Below are positions 53,868 to 63,545 of a stretch of 64,000 nucleotides of DNA, one piece after another. Numbering within the stretch: the first letter of the stretch is position 1; every line of letters starts with the position of its first letter. The stretch is from NCBI RefSeq assembly GCF_002102345.1, contig NZ_LQPP01000010.1, positions 25,523 through 89,522 on the forward strand, in the 5' to 3' direction. The notes beneath the pieces are model-generated. The model saw only the letters and a list, made by a program, of their open reading frames with translations. It ran no database searches and was not told the DNA's origin. This DNA is from Mycolicibacterium peregrinum. GTDB taxonomy: Bacteria; Actinomycetota; Actinomycetes; Mycobacteriales; Mycobacteriaceae. Both the position numbers and the translations under genes were made by a program.

Positions 53868-55103
53868 TCAGCCCGCGCGGGCTGGAACCTCGTCGGACCG
53901 GTCTGCGGACTCGGTGTCGATCCGGTGCAGTTTCGTGTTCGTCTGGTCGACCGGCCGGATGTCGACCATCCGGCGCATCCAGCGTCTGGCCGGCTCCTCT
54001 ACGAGGTGATACAGCGCGATCGCGCCGATCACCGAGATCGCGAACAGGCCGAGCAGCGTCGCTTTACCCGAGAGCGTGGGTGTCAGGGTCAGCTCGAATT
54101 GCCGGGTGGTCCAGATCCAGGCGGTATGGACCAACTCGTGCACCATGTATAGGCCGAACGAGATTTGTCCGCCGTAGACCAGCAGTCGGGTGGACAACAG
54201 TGCCGGCAAGCTGCCGACGCCGACTGCCAGGGCGACCACCTGCGGGACGAACAGGATGTCGACCATGCCGCCGGCGTCGCCGACGGTGTTCAACGGGTGC
54301 TTGTCGAAGAAATACAGACCGCCGACGATGGCGGCGCCCAACAGGATCGAGAGGTAGCCCGCACCCTTCTGGGTCCGATCTGTCAGATGAAGCTTGCGCA
54401 CCGCCGCACACGCCAGTGCGCCGGCGGTGAACTGCATGACGATGCGGGGCAGCCAGCTCCACGGGGTGTAGAAGTGGCCGGTGGCCATCAACAGCACGAC
54501 CGGTGGGACCGCGGCGGCGATGGCGAGTAGGACCAGACTGCGTGCCCGGGTCGCGCGGGCGATCCGGAAGATGACCAGGATCAGCGCACCGAACAGCAGG
54601 TAAGCCAGCCACTCGGCGCTGATCGACCATGCCGGTCCGTCCCAGCTGGATCCGTCGAAGTACGGCTCGAACCACAGTTGGACCAGGAACAGCTGCCGCA
54701 CATAGCTGACGGCGTTGTAACCACTCGTGTCCTCGGGCGGGATATGCCCGACGTTGAGGGTGAAGATCAGCCACAGCGCGGCCAGATGCAGCGTGACGAG
54801 GTACACCGGCCACACCCGCGACAACCGCAACCACAGGAAGTGCAACGTGGCCCGGGTGGACCACGTCGGGCCCATCCGATCGATGTAGTTCCAGGTCAGG
54901 ACGAATCCGCTGAGAATGAAGAACAGGTCGACGCCCTGGGCGCCGCGGTCGAGTACGGGCGCGAGGGCCTTGGTGACATCGGGTGCCACCTGGTAGAGCA
55001 AGGGCCGGAAGTGGAACAGGACCACCCACACCGCTGCAACGATGCGCAGTCCCGTCAGGGCCTTGATCTCTGCGCCGCGCACAACACCCTTTTCCGTATC
55101 CAC
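53868..55103 (-). CDS. Acyltransferase 3 family membrane protein
   Basis: A 411-residue protein with about ten hydrophobic segments and the acyltransferase-3 signature: EIKALTGLRIVAAVWVVLFHFRPLLYQ with the catalytic His in LFHF, GAQGVDLFFILSGFVLTWNY, and WLRLSRVWPVYLVTL. It would move acyl groups across the membrane to sugars or lipids. The start ATG 55103 is followed by a short basic cytosolic end. It is upstream of the SGNH hydrolase gene; the two could set acylation in opposing ways (inference). Confidence 0.88.
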   Translation of the reverse strand: MDTEKGVVRGAEIKALTGLRIVAAVWVVLFHFRPLLYQVAPDVTKALAPVLDRGAQGVDLFFILSGFVLTWNYIDRMGPTWSTRATLHFLWLRLSRVWPVYLVTLHLAALWLIFTLNVGHIPPEDTSGYNAVSYVRQLFLVQLWFEPYFDGSSWDGPAWSISAEWLAYLLFGALILVIFRIARATRARSLVLLAIAAAVPPVVLLMATGHFYTPWSWLPRIVMQFTAGALACAAVRKLHLTDRTQKGAGYLSILLGAAIVGGLYFFDKHPLNTVGDAGGMVDILFVPQVVALAVGVGSLPALLSTRLLVYGGQISFGLYMVHELVHTAWIWTTRQFELTLTPTLSGKATLLGLFAISVIGAIALYHLVEEPARRWMRRMVDIRPVDQTNTKLHRIDTESADRSDEVPARAG

Positions 55104-55411
55104 TGAGCTGATTCGTCACGTTACCGCCGCGGCTGGCCGGGCGGATCGGCGCGCGATTCGCGCAACCGGCAGCTCTCGCAGACTAGCAGCGCGCCGGTGC
55201 AGGTTGCGCTTGCCGCGCGGTCCACCCGTGCCGGTTGCCACGCCGGGGTGCGCGAACACCGGCGCGGGTGATCTTGTGCAGCAAAGCATTTGCCGACGTC
55301 CCTGTCAGCGCGGATCCTCGTCGCCGACGCCGACCCGGCGTGTCCGATTCCTGGCAGTCCGCCCGGTACGCCGATAGGCTCGAGTCACGTGATCTCTCGG
55401 GGAGGTTTGAG
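55104..55411. other. 308-bp non-coding region
   Basis: This stretch lies between the divergent acyltransferase and the WWDP-repeat gene. I see no supported gene. A GGGGAGG ribosome binding site at its right end belongs to the next gene. A -10-like GATAGG lies near 55373, about 40 bases before that gene's start; this is weak. Confidence 0.4.
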
Positions 55412-55726
55412 ATGACCAGCATCGTCGGCCGCTGCGCCGCAGGCATCGGCGCGGTACTGGCGCCGTTCGGTCTGATGGCAGTGGTTACGGTCGCCGCACC
55501 GGCAGTCAGCTGGGCCGACTGTGCGGCCGGCGAATGGTGGGATCCGGTGGCGAATGTGTGCCACCCGCCGGTCGTGCCGTTGGGATGTGAGAACGGTGCC
55601 TGGTGGGATCCCGTGGCCAACACCTGTCGCCCGCCGGTCATGCCGCCGCCACCGATGTGCGACAACGGCTGGTGGTGGGACCCCGTCGGCAATGCCTGCC
55701 GGCCACCGCTGATCCCGCCCGGCTGA
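55412..55726 (+). CDS. Exported protein with three WWDP/Cys repeats
   Basis: A 104-residue protein. Residues 1-35 are a signal peptide. The mature part is three tandem repeats (37-55, 59-76, 83-101) of the pattern C-x-x-G-x-W-W-D-P-V-x-N-x-C-x-P-P-x-x-P, with two cysteines each. The DNA repeats are near-identical too (TGGTGGGATCC..GTGGC). ATG 55412 has GGAGG 7 bases before it. The repeats could each form a small disulfide loop. Function unknown; the smaller Cys/Pro-rich protein at 49747 may be related. Confidence 0.75.
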   Translation: MTSIVGRCAAGIGAVLAPFGLMAVVTVAAPAVSWADCAAGEWWDPVANVCHPPVVPLGCENGAWWDPVANTCRPPVMPPPPMCDNGWWWDPVGNACRPPLIPPG

Positions 55727-55743
55727 TCACTGCGCCCGAGGCG

Positions 55744-56316
55744 TCAGGGCATCGGGACCGACGATCCGTCGTAGTTGCGGGCGTTGTTGTTCAGGGTGTC
55801 CATCCACGAGCGCAGCTTGGCGCCGCCGACCAAGGCCGGGATCGTGCCGTTGGCAGGGGTGTCGGGAACAGCGTCGGTTGGCTGCCACGGCTGGCAACCA
55901 CTCGTCTTGAACGCCTTGTCGGTCGCCTCGATCGTGATGACCTGAGGCTTCTTCGTGAACGCGTTGTCGATGATGTCGCCGCCGTGCAGATCCGCCATCC
56001 GCTTCCAGTAGCAGGTGCCGCCCTCGACCGGCCCGGCCGAGGCATAGTTACCCGGCTGGATATCGGTACCGACCATGAACAGGCCGTCGTGGTCGATCGC
56101 TTTTCCGCCCGCCGCGGCCGCAGGGGCCGCTGGGGGGGCCGCGGGATCTGCCGGCGCCGAGTCGACGGGACCGGGGGGCGGGCCCGGCGCGGGCACGGGC
56201 CCCGGAGCGGGACCTGGGGCCGGGACGACCGGATCGGCGCTGGCGATGCCAGTGAACGCCCCGCCTGCAGATACCACCAGGGCGGCAGCGAGGATCACGG
56301 CTTTCATCGGCTTCAT
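55744..56316 (-). CDS. Exported actinobacterial protein with Pro-rich linker
   Basis: A 190-residue protein. Residues 1-27 are a signal peptide (MKPMKAVILAAALVVSAGG..., cleavage after ASA), 28-75 a Pro/Ala/Gly linker. The C-terminal domain has the common actinobacterial pattern DGLFMVGTDIQPGNYASAGP ... CYWKRMADLHGGDIIDNAF ... KAFKTSGCQPW, with two conserved cysteines. No catalytic residues are known. The start could also be 56307. It is convergent with the WWDP gene. Confidence 0.78.
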   Translation of the reverse strand: MKPMKAVILAAALVVSAGGAFTGIASADPVVPAPGPAPGPVPAPGPPPGPVDSAPADPAAPPAAPAAAAGGKAIDHDGLFMVGTDIQPGNYASAGPVEGGTCYWKRMADLHGGDIIDNAFTKKPQVITIEATDKAFKTSGCQPWQPTDAVPDTPANGTIPALVGGAKLRSWMDTLNNNARNYDGSSVPMP

Positions 56317-56416
56317 GAAAACCCAGGGTACCGGGTACAGCGCAGTGGTCTGGTGCCCTTCGGCCGAGGTCTGCGCCGACGAATCCCGCCGGCGTGATCT
56401 GTGGCACGCTCGCGGT

Positions 56417-57574
56417 GTGGAGCCTGCAAGTCCCGATCCCGATGCACCCCACCTGGCCGACGTGGTCCCGTCTGTACTCGCTGCGATGGGCGTGCCCGGG
56501 TTCGACGCGCGGATCGCCTTGCCCGGTCCGATCCGAGGAGCCTGCGTTCTGCTGATCGACGGACTCGGCGCCGAACTGCTCGCCGCCCATGCCGCCGATG
56601 CCCCGGTACTCACCTCCATGTCCGATGCCGCCGACCGCACCCTGCACGTCGGGTTCCCGTCCACCACGGCAGCGGGGCTGGCGGCGATCGGCACCGGATA
56701 CCGCTCGGGTGAACACGGATTTGTCGGCTACTCGTTCCGGGTCCCCGAGGCCGGCCCGGAATTCGATGTGATGAACGCGTTGAGGTGGCGCCCGCATCCG
56801 TGGGGGCCCGACCTTCGCGACCGCGTGGTGCCCGAGCAGATCCAACCGCTGCCCACCACGTTCGAACAAGCCGGGGCGGCCGGATTCGAGGTCTCGATCG
56901 TGTCGGGCGCCGAGCACGCCGGGTCCGGTTTGACCCGGGCGCTGCTGCGCGGCGGACGCTACGTCGGCGTGCACGCTCTCGGCGATCTCGCCGCCGAGAG
57001 CATCGCGGCCGTCGCAGGCAGCGGCTTCTGTTACGGCTACCACGCCGACCTCGACCTGGTGGGCCACCTGCACGGGCCCGGGTCGCCCGCCTGGCGGATG
57101 CAGTTGCGTCAGGTCGACCGCCTGGTGGAGTCGGTGCTGGAGGCTCTGCCGTCCGAATGCCTGCTGACCGTGGTGGCCGACCACGGAATGGTCGCCGTGG
57201 ACCCAGCGGCGGCGATAGACATCGACGAGTGCGAACCGCTTCGCGATGGGGTGGTCGCAGTCGGTGGTGAAGTCCGCGCCCGGCACGTCTACACCGCCCC
57301 CGGCGCGGCCGACGACGTTCTCACCGCATGGCGGACCACCCTGGCGGATTCGGCCTGGGTGATGTCGCGGGACGAGGCCATCGGTGCGGGCTGGTTCGGC
57401 CCTCGGGTACGTGACGACGTCCGTTCTCGCATCGGCGATGTGGTCGCCGCCGCGCATAGCTCAGCCGCGTTGCTGAGACGCCGAGTCGAACCTCTGGAGT
57501 CGGCATTGATCGGCCATCACGGTTCGCTGACGAGCTCCGAGCAATATGTCCCGCTACTGTCGGCGATCGGCTGA
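56417..57574 (+). CDS. Alkaline-phosphatase-superfamily nucleotide pyrophosphatase/phosphodiesterase
   Basis: A 385-residue enzyme starting with GTG at 56417. Metal and nucleophile residues of the NPP-type family: CVLLIDGLGAELL (Asp), the threonine nucleophile in GFPSTTAAGLAAIGTG, HADLDLVGHLHGPG, VVADHGMVAV (Asp-His), and the late His in LIGHHGSLT. It cleaves phosphodiester or pyrophosphate bonds. There is no signal peptide, so it acts inside. Its pathway is not clear. Confidence 0.87.
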   Translation: MEPASPDPDAPHLADVVPSVLAAMGVPGFDARIALPGPIRGACVLLIDGLGAELLAAHAADAPVLTSMSDAADRTLHVGFPSTTAAGLAAIGTGYRSGEHGFVGYSFRVPEAGPEFDVMNALRWRPHPWGPDLRDRVVPEQIQPLPTTFEQAGAAGFEVSIVSGAEHAGSGLTRALLRGGRYVGVHALGDLAAESIAAVAGSGFCYGYHADLDLVGHLHGPGSPAWRMQLRQVDRLVESVLEALPSECLLTVVADHGMVAVDPAAAIDIDECEPLRDGVVAVGGEVRARHVYTAPGAADDVLTAWRTTLADSAWVMSRDEAIGAGWFGPRVRDDVRSRIGDVVAAAHSSAALLRRRVEPLESALIGHHGSLTSSEQYVPLLSAIG

Positions 57575-57621
57575 ACGAACCGCACACCCGAAACAGGCTT
57601 AGATGGGCTAAGATTCAGCGC

Positions 57622-57948
57622 ATGAAGCTTGCAGGGCTGGCAGTGATCGGTGCCGCGGCGGCAATTGCCTTCGCCGCTCCCGCACATGCCGAGATTGATA
57701 CTGATTTCGCCAATGAGCTGCACACCTTCGGTATCTACGGGCAGCGGGACTACAACGCCTGGATCGCCAAGATCATGTGCAAGCGGCTGCACAACGGCGT
57801 CGACCACACCGCCCAGGACTCGGTCGGTTTCGTGAAGAAGCAACTGGCCAAGGACAGCACCGACGCCCAGTCGTGGCAGTTCACCGGCACCGCCATCAAC
57901 TACTACTGCCCCGATCAGCGCGGCGTCTACGAACAGGCCGCGCACTGA
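57622..57948 (+). CDS. Exported DUF732 protein
   Basis: A 108-residue protein with a signal peptide (MKLAGLAVIGAAAAIAFAAPAHA). The mature part has the DUF732 pattern DTDFANELHTFGIYGQRDYNAWIAKIMCKRL and ends YYCPDQR, with two conserved cysteines that probably bond. DUF732 proteins are abundant secreted mycobacterial proteins without known function. It is 29 bases upstream of another exported protein gene and probably cotranscribed. Confidence 0.85.
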   Translation: MKLAGLAVIGAAAAIAFAAPAHAEIDTDFANELHTFGIYGQRDYNAWIAKIMCKRLHNGVDHTAQDSVGFVKKQLAKDSTDAQSWQFTGTAINYYCPDQRGVYEQAAH

Positions 57949-57977
57949 TCCGCCTGATCAACACCTTTGGGAGCGAC

Positions 57978-58442
57978 ATGTTGAACCGCACGAGCGTCAA
58001 GAACCTGATCCGCACCGGCGTCGCCACCTGCGCCGTCGCCGGCAGCCTGGCCGGCGCCGGCATCGCCTCCGCCGACGCCACCGACGACTACCCGATCCCC
58101 AACCGGATCCTGCGCACCCCCTGCACCGCCGAGCAGATCATGGCCGCCGCCCGCGACGTCGAACCGGTCTACTACGAGCGCTACATGATCGACTACAACA
58201 ACAAGCCCGTCGCCGATCAGCAAGGCGCCCAGGACCGCATCCACTGGTTCTTCTCCATGGACTACGCCGGTCGCCGCCAGTACTCCGAGAACACGGCCAC
58301 CAACGCCTTCTTCGAGAACATGGCCTGGCGCTGGCCGAACTGGGCCAAGCTGTTCTTCAACAACAAGGGCGTCGCCGCCAACACCACCGACGTCTGCCAG
58401 AACTACCCGCCCAACGACATGTCGGTCTGGGACTGGCACTGA
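57978..58442 (+). CDS. Exported mycobacterial protein of unknown function
   Basis: A 154-residue protein. The signal peptide is residues 1-33 (NRTSVKNLIRTGVATCAVAGSLAGAGIASA). The mature domain (YPIPNRILRTPCTAEQIMAAARDVEPVYYERYMIDYNN ... HWFFSMDYAGRRQYSENTATN ... DVCQNYPPND) is rich in aromatic residues and has two cysteines. It resembles a mycobacterium-specific exported family (possibly DUF5078). ATG 57978 follows GGGAG. A strong hairpin ends the operon. Confidence 0.78.
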   Translation: MLNRTSVKNLIRTGVATCAVAGSLAGAGIASADATDDYPIPNRILRTPCTAEQIMAAARDVEPVYYERYMIDYNNKPVADQQGAQDRIHWFFSMDYAGRRQYSENTATNAFFENMAWRWPNWAKLFFNNKGVAANTTDVCQNYPPNDMSVWDWH

Positions 58443-58458
58443 TCCGAGGATTTCCCGA

Positions 58459-58500
58459 CGGGCTGGGTCCGGCGGCCGACACGGCCGCGGGCCCAGCCCG
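58459..58500. terminator. Long GC-rich hairpin terminator
   Basis: CGGGCTGGG (58459-58467) pairs with CCCAGCCCG (58492-58500), and inner GCGGCC (58472-58477) with GGCCGC (58483-58488), giving a stem of about 18 bp with one bulge and a 5-base loop. It starts 17 bases past the stop of the exported protein gene and ends its operon. Confidence 0.75.
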
Positions 58501-58710
58501 ATTCCGTTAGCTCCATCACAATCAGCATTCCGATGCCTCGGCATCTCCCGGCCTGACCGCCCTGTAAATGTAGCCTGACCTGCGACTACGCTCCGGGTCG
58601 CCAAGGGTTCCCGCCACCGGCGGCCGGCCAGCACCCTGGGCGCACGATCACAGCTGTGTCACCGTTTTGCCACTCATTTAAATAGGCTAATATCTCGCTA
58701 AGTTTTTAGT

Positions 58711-58724
58711 TAGCCATTCGGCTA
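58711..58724. promoter_or_regulatory. TAGCC-ATTC-GGCTA palindrome upstream of mmpS
   Basis: A 5-bp perfect inverted repeat with a 4-base spacer in the mmpS promoter region, about 136 bases before its start. The core AGCC-AT-GGCT is shared with a 9-bp inverted repeat upstream of the ArsR-SRPBCC gene at 63044-63065, so both may be bound by that regulator. Confidence 0.5.
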
Positions 58725-58859
58725 GACAGCGAGGCGTATCGAGGTGAACATGGTGCACGGGTGCTCCCCCAGCGGCTGCGATGCCACAAGCATGGCCATG
58801 TCGCCTCGCCGCCCCAATGCCCACTTTGCCCACAACCGACGGACCGGTGCCATTTCACG

Positions 58860-59333
58860 ATGACCAACGCGACGAAAAGCTCTCGCCGGAAACAGTTTTC
58901 GATTTCAGGCCTGGCCAAGAAGTTCTGGATCCCCCTGATCATCGTCGTGGTGGTGTTGGTAGGCGGGTTCACGGTGATGCGGGTGCGCACGTTCTTCGGC
59001 GCAGGCAATGGCTCGGGGATCTCCAGCGCGAAGGTCGATGACACCAAGCCGTTCGACCCCAAGGTCGTGGTCTACGAGATCTACGGCGTCCCCGGTGCGA
59101 CGGCCGACGTGAACTATCTCGATCTCGACGCCCAACCGCAGCGCGTCGACGGGGTGACCCTGCCGTGGACGCTTCGGCTGGAGTCCACCGCGCCGTCGGT
59201 GTTCCCCAACATCGTCGCGCAGGGCAACGGCGACTCCATCAGCTGCCGCATCACCGTCGATGACGAGCTCAAGGACGAGAGAACCTCCAACGGCGTCAAT
59301 GCCCAGACCTTCTGCTTGGTGAAATCTGCATGA
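58860..59333 (+). CDS. mmpS5: MmpS-family membrane accessory protein (MmpS5-like)
   Basis: A 157-residue protein with a short basic cytoplasmic end, one membrane helix (about 19-40: [19 protein letters not shown]) and a periplasmic beta domain ([51 protein letters not shown]) that fits MmpS proteins. ATG 58860 was chosen since it begins the usual MmpS N-terminus; an earlier in-frame ATG is not needed. Its stop overlaps the start of mmpL by 4 bases. Confidence 0.9.
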   Translation: MTNATKSSRRKQFSISGLAKKFWIPLIIVVVVLVGGFTVMRVRTFFGAGNGSGISSAKVDDTKPFDPKVVVYEIYGVPGATADVNYLDLDAQPQRVDGVTLPWTLRLESTAPSVFPNIVAQGNGDSISCRITVDDELKDERTSNGVNAQTFCLVKSA

Positions 59334-62227
59334 GCACCCCTGACGCCCCGACCGACGCCTTCGGAGTCGCCGGACCGAAAAAGGCCCACCACGGCGGGAT
59401 CGCCAAGTGGATCCGGCGCCTGGCCGTGCCGATCATCATCGGCTGGGTTGTTCTCATCGGCATCCTGAACACCGTTGTGCCCCAGCTCGAAGAGGTGGGC
59501 AAGATGCGGTCGGTGTCGATGAGCCCCGACCAGGCTCCGTCGATGATCGCCATGAAGCGGGTCGGCGAGGTGTTCCAGGAGTTCAAGTCGAACAGCTCGG
59601 TGATGGTGGTGCTCGAGGGCGACGAGCCGCTCGACATCAAAGCGCACGATTACTACGACGAGGTCGTCGCCAAGCTCGAGGCCGACAAGGAGCACGTCGA
59701 GCACGTCCAGGATTTCTGGGGCGACCCGCTGACCGCGTCGGGCGCGCAGAGCTCCGACGGCAAGGCCTCTTACGTGCAGGTCTACACCGCCGGTAACCAG
59801 GGCGAGGCGCTGGCCAACGAATCGGTCGAGGCGGTCCAGAAGATCGTCGAGAGCGTCACTCCACCGCCGGGCGTCAAGGCATACGTGACCGGCCCGGCCG
59901 CGTTGGCCGCCGACCAGCACATTGCCGGTGACCGCAGTGTGAAGATCATCGAGGCGCTGACCTTCACGGTCATCATCATCATGCTGCTGCTGGTCTACCG
60001 CTCCATCATCACCGTGATCCTGACCTTGGTCATGGTGGTGCTCTCGCTCTCGGCGGCCCGCGGCGTCGTCGCTGCTCTGGGCTACTACAACATCATCGGG
60101 CTCTCGACATTCGCCACCAACCTGTTGGTGACGCTCGCCATCGCCGCCTCCACCGACTACGCGATCTTCCTGATCGGCCGGTATCAAGAGGCCCGAAGTG
60201 TCGGTGAGGACCGCGAACAGTCGTACTACACGATGTTCCACGGCACCGCGCACGTGGTGCTGGGCTCAGGCCTGACCATCGCCGGCGCCACGCTGTGTCT
60301 GCACTTCACCAACCTTCCCTACTTCCAGTCGCTGGGCTTCCCGTTGGCCATCGGCATGGTCACCGGCGTCGTCGCCGCCCTCACTCTGGGACCGGCGATC
60401 ATCTCGGTGGCCAGCAGATTCGGTAAGACGCTGGAGCCCAAGCGGGCCATGCGTACCCGCGGGTGGCGCAAGCTCGGCGCCGCAGTGGTGCGTTGGCCGG
60501 GACCGATCCTGATCGCCACCATCGCGCTGTCGCTGATCGGTCTGCTGACCCTGCCCGGGTACAAGACCAACTACAACGACCGCAAGTACCTCCCGGCGGA
60601 TCTACCCGCCAACACCGGCTACGCCGCATCCGACCGGCACTTCTCGCAGGCCCGGATGAACCCCGAGCTGCTGCTAATCGAAAGCGATCACGATCTGCGC
60701 AACTCCGCGGACTTCCTGGTCGTCGACCGCATCGCCAAGCGAATCTTCCAGGTGCCCGGCATTTCTCGGGTCCAGGCCATCACGCGCCCGCAGGGAACGC
60801 CGATCGAGCACACCTCGATCCCGTTCCAGATCAGCATGCAGGGCACCACGCAGATGATGAACATGAAGTACATGCAGGACCGCATGAAGGACATGCTGGT
60901 CCAGGCCGACGAGATGCAAAAAACGGTCGACACGATGGAGAAGATGCTCGCGTTGACCAAGGAAATGTCGGATACCACCCACAGCATGGTGGGCAAGATG
61001 CACGGCATGGTCGTCGATGTCGCCGAAATGCGGGACCACATCGCCGATTTCGACGACTTCTTCCGTCCGATCCGTAACTACCTGTACTGGGAACCGCACT
61101 GCTTCGACATCCCGATGTGCTGGTCGATGCGTTCGATCTTCGACACTCTTGACGGCATCGACACCATGACCGACGACATCCAGAAGCTGATGCCGGACAT
61201 GGATCGTCTCGATGCGCTCATGCCGCAGCTGGTCACGATCATGCCGCCGATGATCCAGACCATGAAGAACATGAAGAACATGATGCTGACCATGCAGGCC
61301 ACGATGGGCGGTCTGCAGGATCAGATGGAAGCGATGATGGAGAACCAGACGGCCATGGGCCAGGCGTTCGACGCTTCCAAGAACGACGACTCGTTCTATC
61401 TGCCGCCGGAGACCTTCGACAATCCGGACTTCAAGCGCGGCATGAAGATGTTCCTGTCCCCTGACGGGCATGCGGTGCGGTTCATCATCAGCCACGAGGG
61501 CGACCCGATGAGCCCCGAGGGAATCTCCCACATCGATGCGATCAAGAACGCTGCCAAGGAGGCCATCAAGGGCACTCCGCTGGAGGGGTCCAAGATCTAC
61601 CTCGGTGGCACCGCGGCCACCTTCAAGGACATGCAGGAAGGTGCCAACTACGACCTGATGATCGCCGGAATCGCCGCGCTGTGCCTGATCTTCATCATCA
61701 TGTTGATCCTCACGCGCAGTGTGGTGGCGGCAGCGGTCATCGTCGGCACCGTGGTGCTGTCGCTGGGCGCATCGTTCGGTCTGTCGGTGCTCATCTGGCA
61801 GCACCTGATCGGCCTGGAACTGCACTGGATGGTGCTGGCCATGGCGGTCATCGTGCTGTTGGCCGTGGGTGCGGACTACAACCTGCTACTGGTCTCCCGA
61901 TTCAAAGAGGAGATACACGCAGGCTTGAACACCGGCATCATCCGCGCCATGGGCGGCACCGGGTCGGTGGTCACTTCGGCAGGCCTGGTGTTCGCGTTCA
62001 CCATGATGTCGATGGCAGTCAGCGAGCTGGCCGTGATCGGCCAGGTGGGTACCACCATCGGTTTGGGTCTGCTGTTCGACACCCTGGTCATCCGCTCCTT
62101 CATGACCCCGTCGATCGCAGCCCTGATGGGCAAGTGGTTCTGGTGGCCACAGCGGGTGCGTCAGCGTCCCCTGCCGGCGCCGTGGCCCACTCCCGTCCAG
62201 CGTGAGCCGCAGGACTCGCTGGTCTAA
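59330..62227 (+). CDS. mmpL5: MmpL-family RND exporter (MmpL4/5 class, closest to MmpL5)
   Basis: A 965-residue RND transporter. Two proton-relay motifs are present: [17 protein letters not shown] in the first membrane block and [17 protein letters not shown] in the second. The second periplasmic loop holds a long Met-rich coiled coil (about residues 510-690) with [22 protein letters not shown], as in MmpL4 and MmpL5, which export siderophores and, when derepressed, drugs such as bedaquiline. The sequence follows M. tuberculosis MmpL5 very closely. It is coupled to mmpS and overlaps the convergent regulator by 4 bases. Confidence 0.93.
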   Translation: MSTPDAPTDAFGVAGPKKAHHGGIAKWIRRLAVPIIIGWVVLIGILNTVVPQLEEVGKMRSVSMSPDQAPSMIAMKRVGEVFQEFKSNSSVMVVLEGDEPLDIKAHDYYDEVVAKLEADKEHVEHVQDFWGDPLTASGAQSSDGKASYVQVYTAGNQGEALANESVEAVQKIVESVTPPPGVKAYVTGPAALAADQHIAGDRSVKIIEALTFTVIIIMLLLVYRSIITVILTLVMVVLSLSAARGVVAALGYYNIIGLSTFATNLLVTLAIAASTDYAIFLIGRYQEARSVGEDREQSYYTMFHGTAHVVLGSGLTIAGATLCLHFTNLPYFQSLGFPLAIGMVTGVVAALTLGPAIISVASRFGKTLEPKRAMRTRGWRKLGAAVVRWPGPILIATIALSLIGLLTLPGYKTNYNDRKYLPADLPANTGYAASDRHFSQARMNPELLLIESDHDLRNSADFLVVDRIAKRIFQVPGISRVQAITRPQGTPIEHTSIPFQISMQGTTQMMNMKYMQDRMKDMLVQADEMQKTVDTMEKMLALTKEMSDTTHSMVGKMHGMVVDVAEMRDHIADFDDFFRPIRNYLYWEPHCFDIPMCWSMRSIFDTLDGIDTMTDDIQKLMPDMDRLDALMPQLVTIMPPMIQTMKNMKNMMLTMQATMGGLQDQMEAMMENQTAMGQAFDASKNDDSFYLPPETFDNPDFKRGMKMFLSPDGHAVRFIISHEGDPMSPEGISHIDAIKNAAKEAIKGTPLEGSKIYLGGTAATFKDMQEGANYDLMIAGIAALCLIFIIMLILTRSVVAAAVIVGTVVLSLGASFGLSVLIWQHLIGLELHWMVLAMAVIVLLAVGADYNLLLVSRFKEEIHAGLNTGIIRAMGGTGSVVTSAGLVFAFTMMSMAVSELAVIGQVGTTIGLGLLFDTLVIRSFMTPSIAALMGKWFWWPQRVRQRPLPAPWPTPVQREPQDSLV

Positions 62228-63006
62228 ACGGCCTGCTCCAGTCCCGACTTCAAGCCGGACAGTTTGACCGGCCAGCCGTGCGAGATCATCTCTCGCACGG
62301 GGCCGGCCGGGTCGAAACCGTCGTGGATCACGGTGAGCTTCACCTGGTCCCCGACCGGTTCGATGTCGAACGACACCCGCGACCGGGGTTCGGCCGCCGC
62401 CTCGGCGAGGGTCTCCTCGCTGAGGTGCGGGGCGATCTGTGTCAGTTCGGGCGTGAAGGTGTGGAACGTGAAGGCGAGCCGCTGGTAGGGATCGGACTCG
62501 ACGACGACCTGCTCGGGGTCCTCGATACGCAGCCCGCCTTCGACCCAGGTGTAGGTCGAACCCTTCTGCCACTCGGATTCGATGGCGTGTCCCATGTAGC
62601 TGTCGGAGAACGCCGGGTTGGTGAGCGCCTGCCACAGCCTTTCCGGTGTGGTGCGGATATAGGTGGTGTACCCGAACTCGCCCGGAACAGCGGGATGCTC
62701 CAAGACCGTCTTGAGGTCTTGGAGTGCCTCTACCCTCGTCGAGTCGTAGCGGTCGATCCAGCGGTCGGCGATGGCATTGATCGGTTCGGGGTTGAGGTAA
62801 TGCAGTTTCTCCCGCCCCTGACGCTGCGTGGTGACGAGGTTGGCCGCCTCCAGCACCGCCAGATGCTTGCTGACCGACTGCCGAGCCATCGACAAGCCGC
62901 TACAGAGCTGCCGCAGGCTCTGTCCGTCGTTGTCGTTGAGGCTGTCCAGTAGCAGCCGCCGACTCGGGTCCGCCAGCGCTTTGAAGACCTCGTCCACCCT
63001 CGCCAT
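62224..63006 (-). CDS. Fused ArsR-SRPBCC transcriptional regulator
   Basis: A 260-residue one-component regulator. Residues 1-95 are an ArsR winged helix ([66 protein letters not shown]). Residues about 110-255 are an SRPBCC domain ([26 protein letters not shown], ... LKSGLEQAV), which could bind a lipid or drug. ATG 63006 fits the ArsR fold; a TTG at 63042 is possible. It is convergent with mmpL. A 9-bp inverted repeat lies 38-59 bases upstream of its ATG. Confidence 0.87.
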   Translation of the reverse strand: MARVDEVFKALADPSRRLLLDSLNDNDGQSLRQLCSGLSMARQSVSKHLAVLEAANLVTTQRQGREKLHYLNPEPINAIADRWIDRYDSTRVEALQDLKTVLEHPAVPGEFGYTTYIRTTPERLWQALTNPAFSDSYMGHAIESEWQKGSTYTWVEGGLRIEDPEQVVVESDPYQRLAFTFHTFTPELTQIAPHLSEETLAEAAAEPRSRVSFDIEPVGDQVKLTVIHDGFDPAGPVREMISHGWPVKLSGLKSGLEQAV

Positions 63007-63545
63007 CCCGTCATAGCCCGGGCGCCCGGACTCCTTGCTCAATCATGCAGCCATCAGGCTGCATGTCAAGCGCGGCCAGCGCCGGGGATCGCCATCGCAA
63101 CCGCGAATCGGAGCGCCCGACCGGGGCCCGCCAGCCACCATTCAACGGGGTGTCGCCGTTGCCGGATCTACCGCGCCACGGTGATCCGCCTGCGGCCGCG
63201 TCCGCAGAGGCGCCCATCGCCGCCCAGGACACCCTCCGGCCGCGCAGGCGGCCGGACAAGGTTCGAAATGCCTTTAACACCAGCGTAATTCGGACACCGC
63301 TTGCGTTGCGCAAGCCTGTGATCGGCCCATGGACCGTCAGCACAAGCCCAGTGCCACAGCACTATTGGCGATTGTTCGACACGTCTACCCACCCCGGGCA
63401 AACACATTCCGCTGGCAACCGAATTGCACGCGCAGGCAACCGCACTCAATCCGGAGATGCGTGAAACAGTCCATACCGGGCACCCCTTGTGAACGGAGTC
63501 ACATATTTTGCCCGGCCAAAATTGGCTCTGCTAGCGTCCCGCCGC
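63007..63545. other. 539-bp non-coding region
   Basis: No convincing gene is present; the reading frame that spans 63045-63464 has no codon or domain support. It holds the palindrome at 63044-63065. At the right end, AT-rich sequence around 63495-63530 (ATTTTG-CCCGG-CCAAAAT) looks like promoter DNA for the NlpC/P60-like gene. Confidence 0.45.
63044..63065. promoter_or_regulatory. 9-bp perfect inverted repeat upstream of the ArsR-SRPBCC gene
   Basis: CATGCAGCC (63044-63052) and GGCTGCATG (63057-63065) are exact reverse complements with a 4-base spacer. It lies 38 bases before the regulator's ATG and is the likely autoregulatory operator. Its core AGCC-N4-GGCT is shared with the mmpS upstream palindrome. 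Confidence 0.6.

Larger units (their letters stand above)
58443..58859. other. 417-bp non-coding region before mmpS
   Basis: Beyond the hairpin at 58459-58500 I see no supported gene. The AT-rich patch 58675-58730 is the probable mmpS promoter region. It has several GGCTA/TAGCC half-sites: GGCTAA at 58685-58690, GCTAA at 58697-58701, and the palindrome TAGCC-ATTC-GGCTA at 58711-58724. Confidence 0.55.

Noticed and set aside
58683..58701. IdeR box upstream of mmpS
   Set aside because: TAGGCTAA matches the IdeR core, but overall only about 11 of 19 positions fit the consensus; the palindrome at 58711-58724 is a better candidate.
63045..63464. Plus-strand frame of 139 codons upstream of the NlpC/P60-like gene
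   Set aside because: Pro/Arg-rich without a domain, no ribosome binding site, and it starts inside the palindrome upstream of the ArsR-SRPBCC gene.
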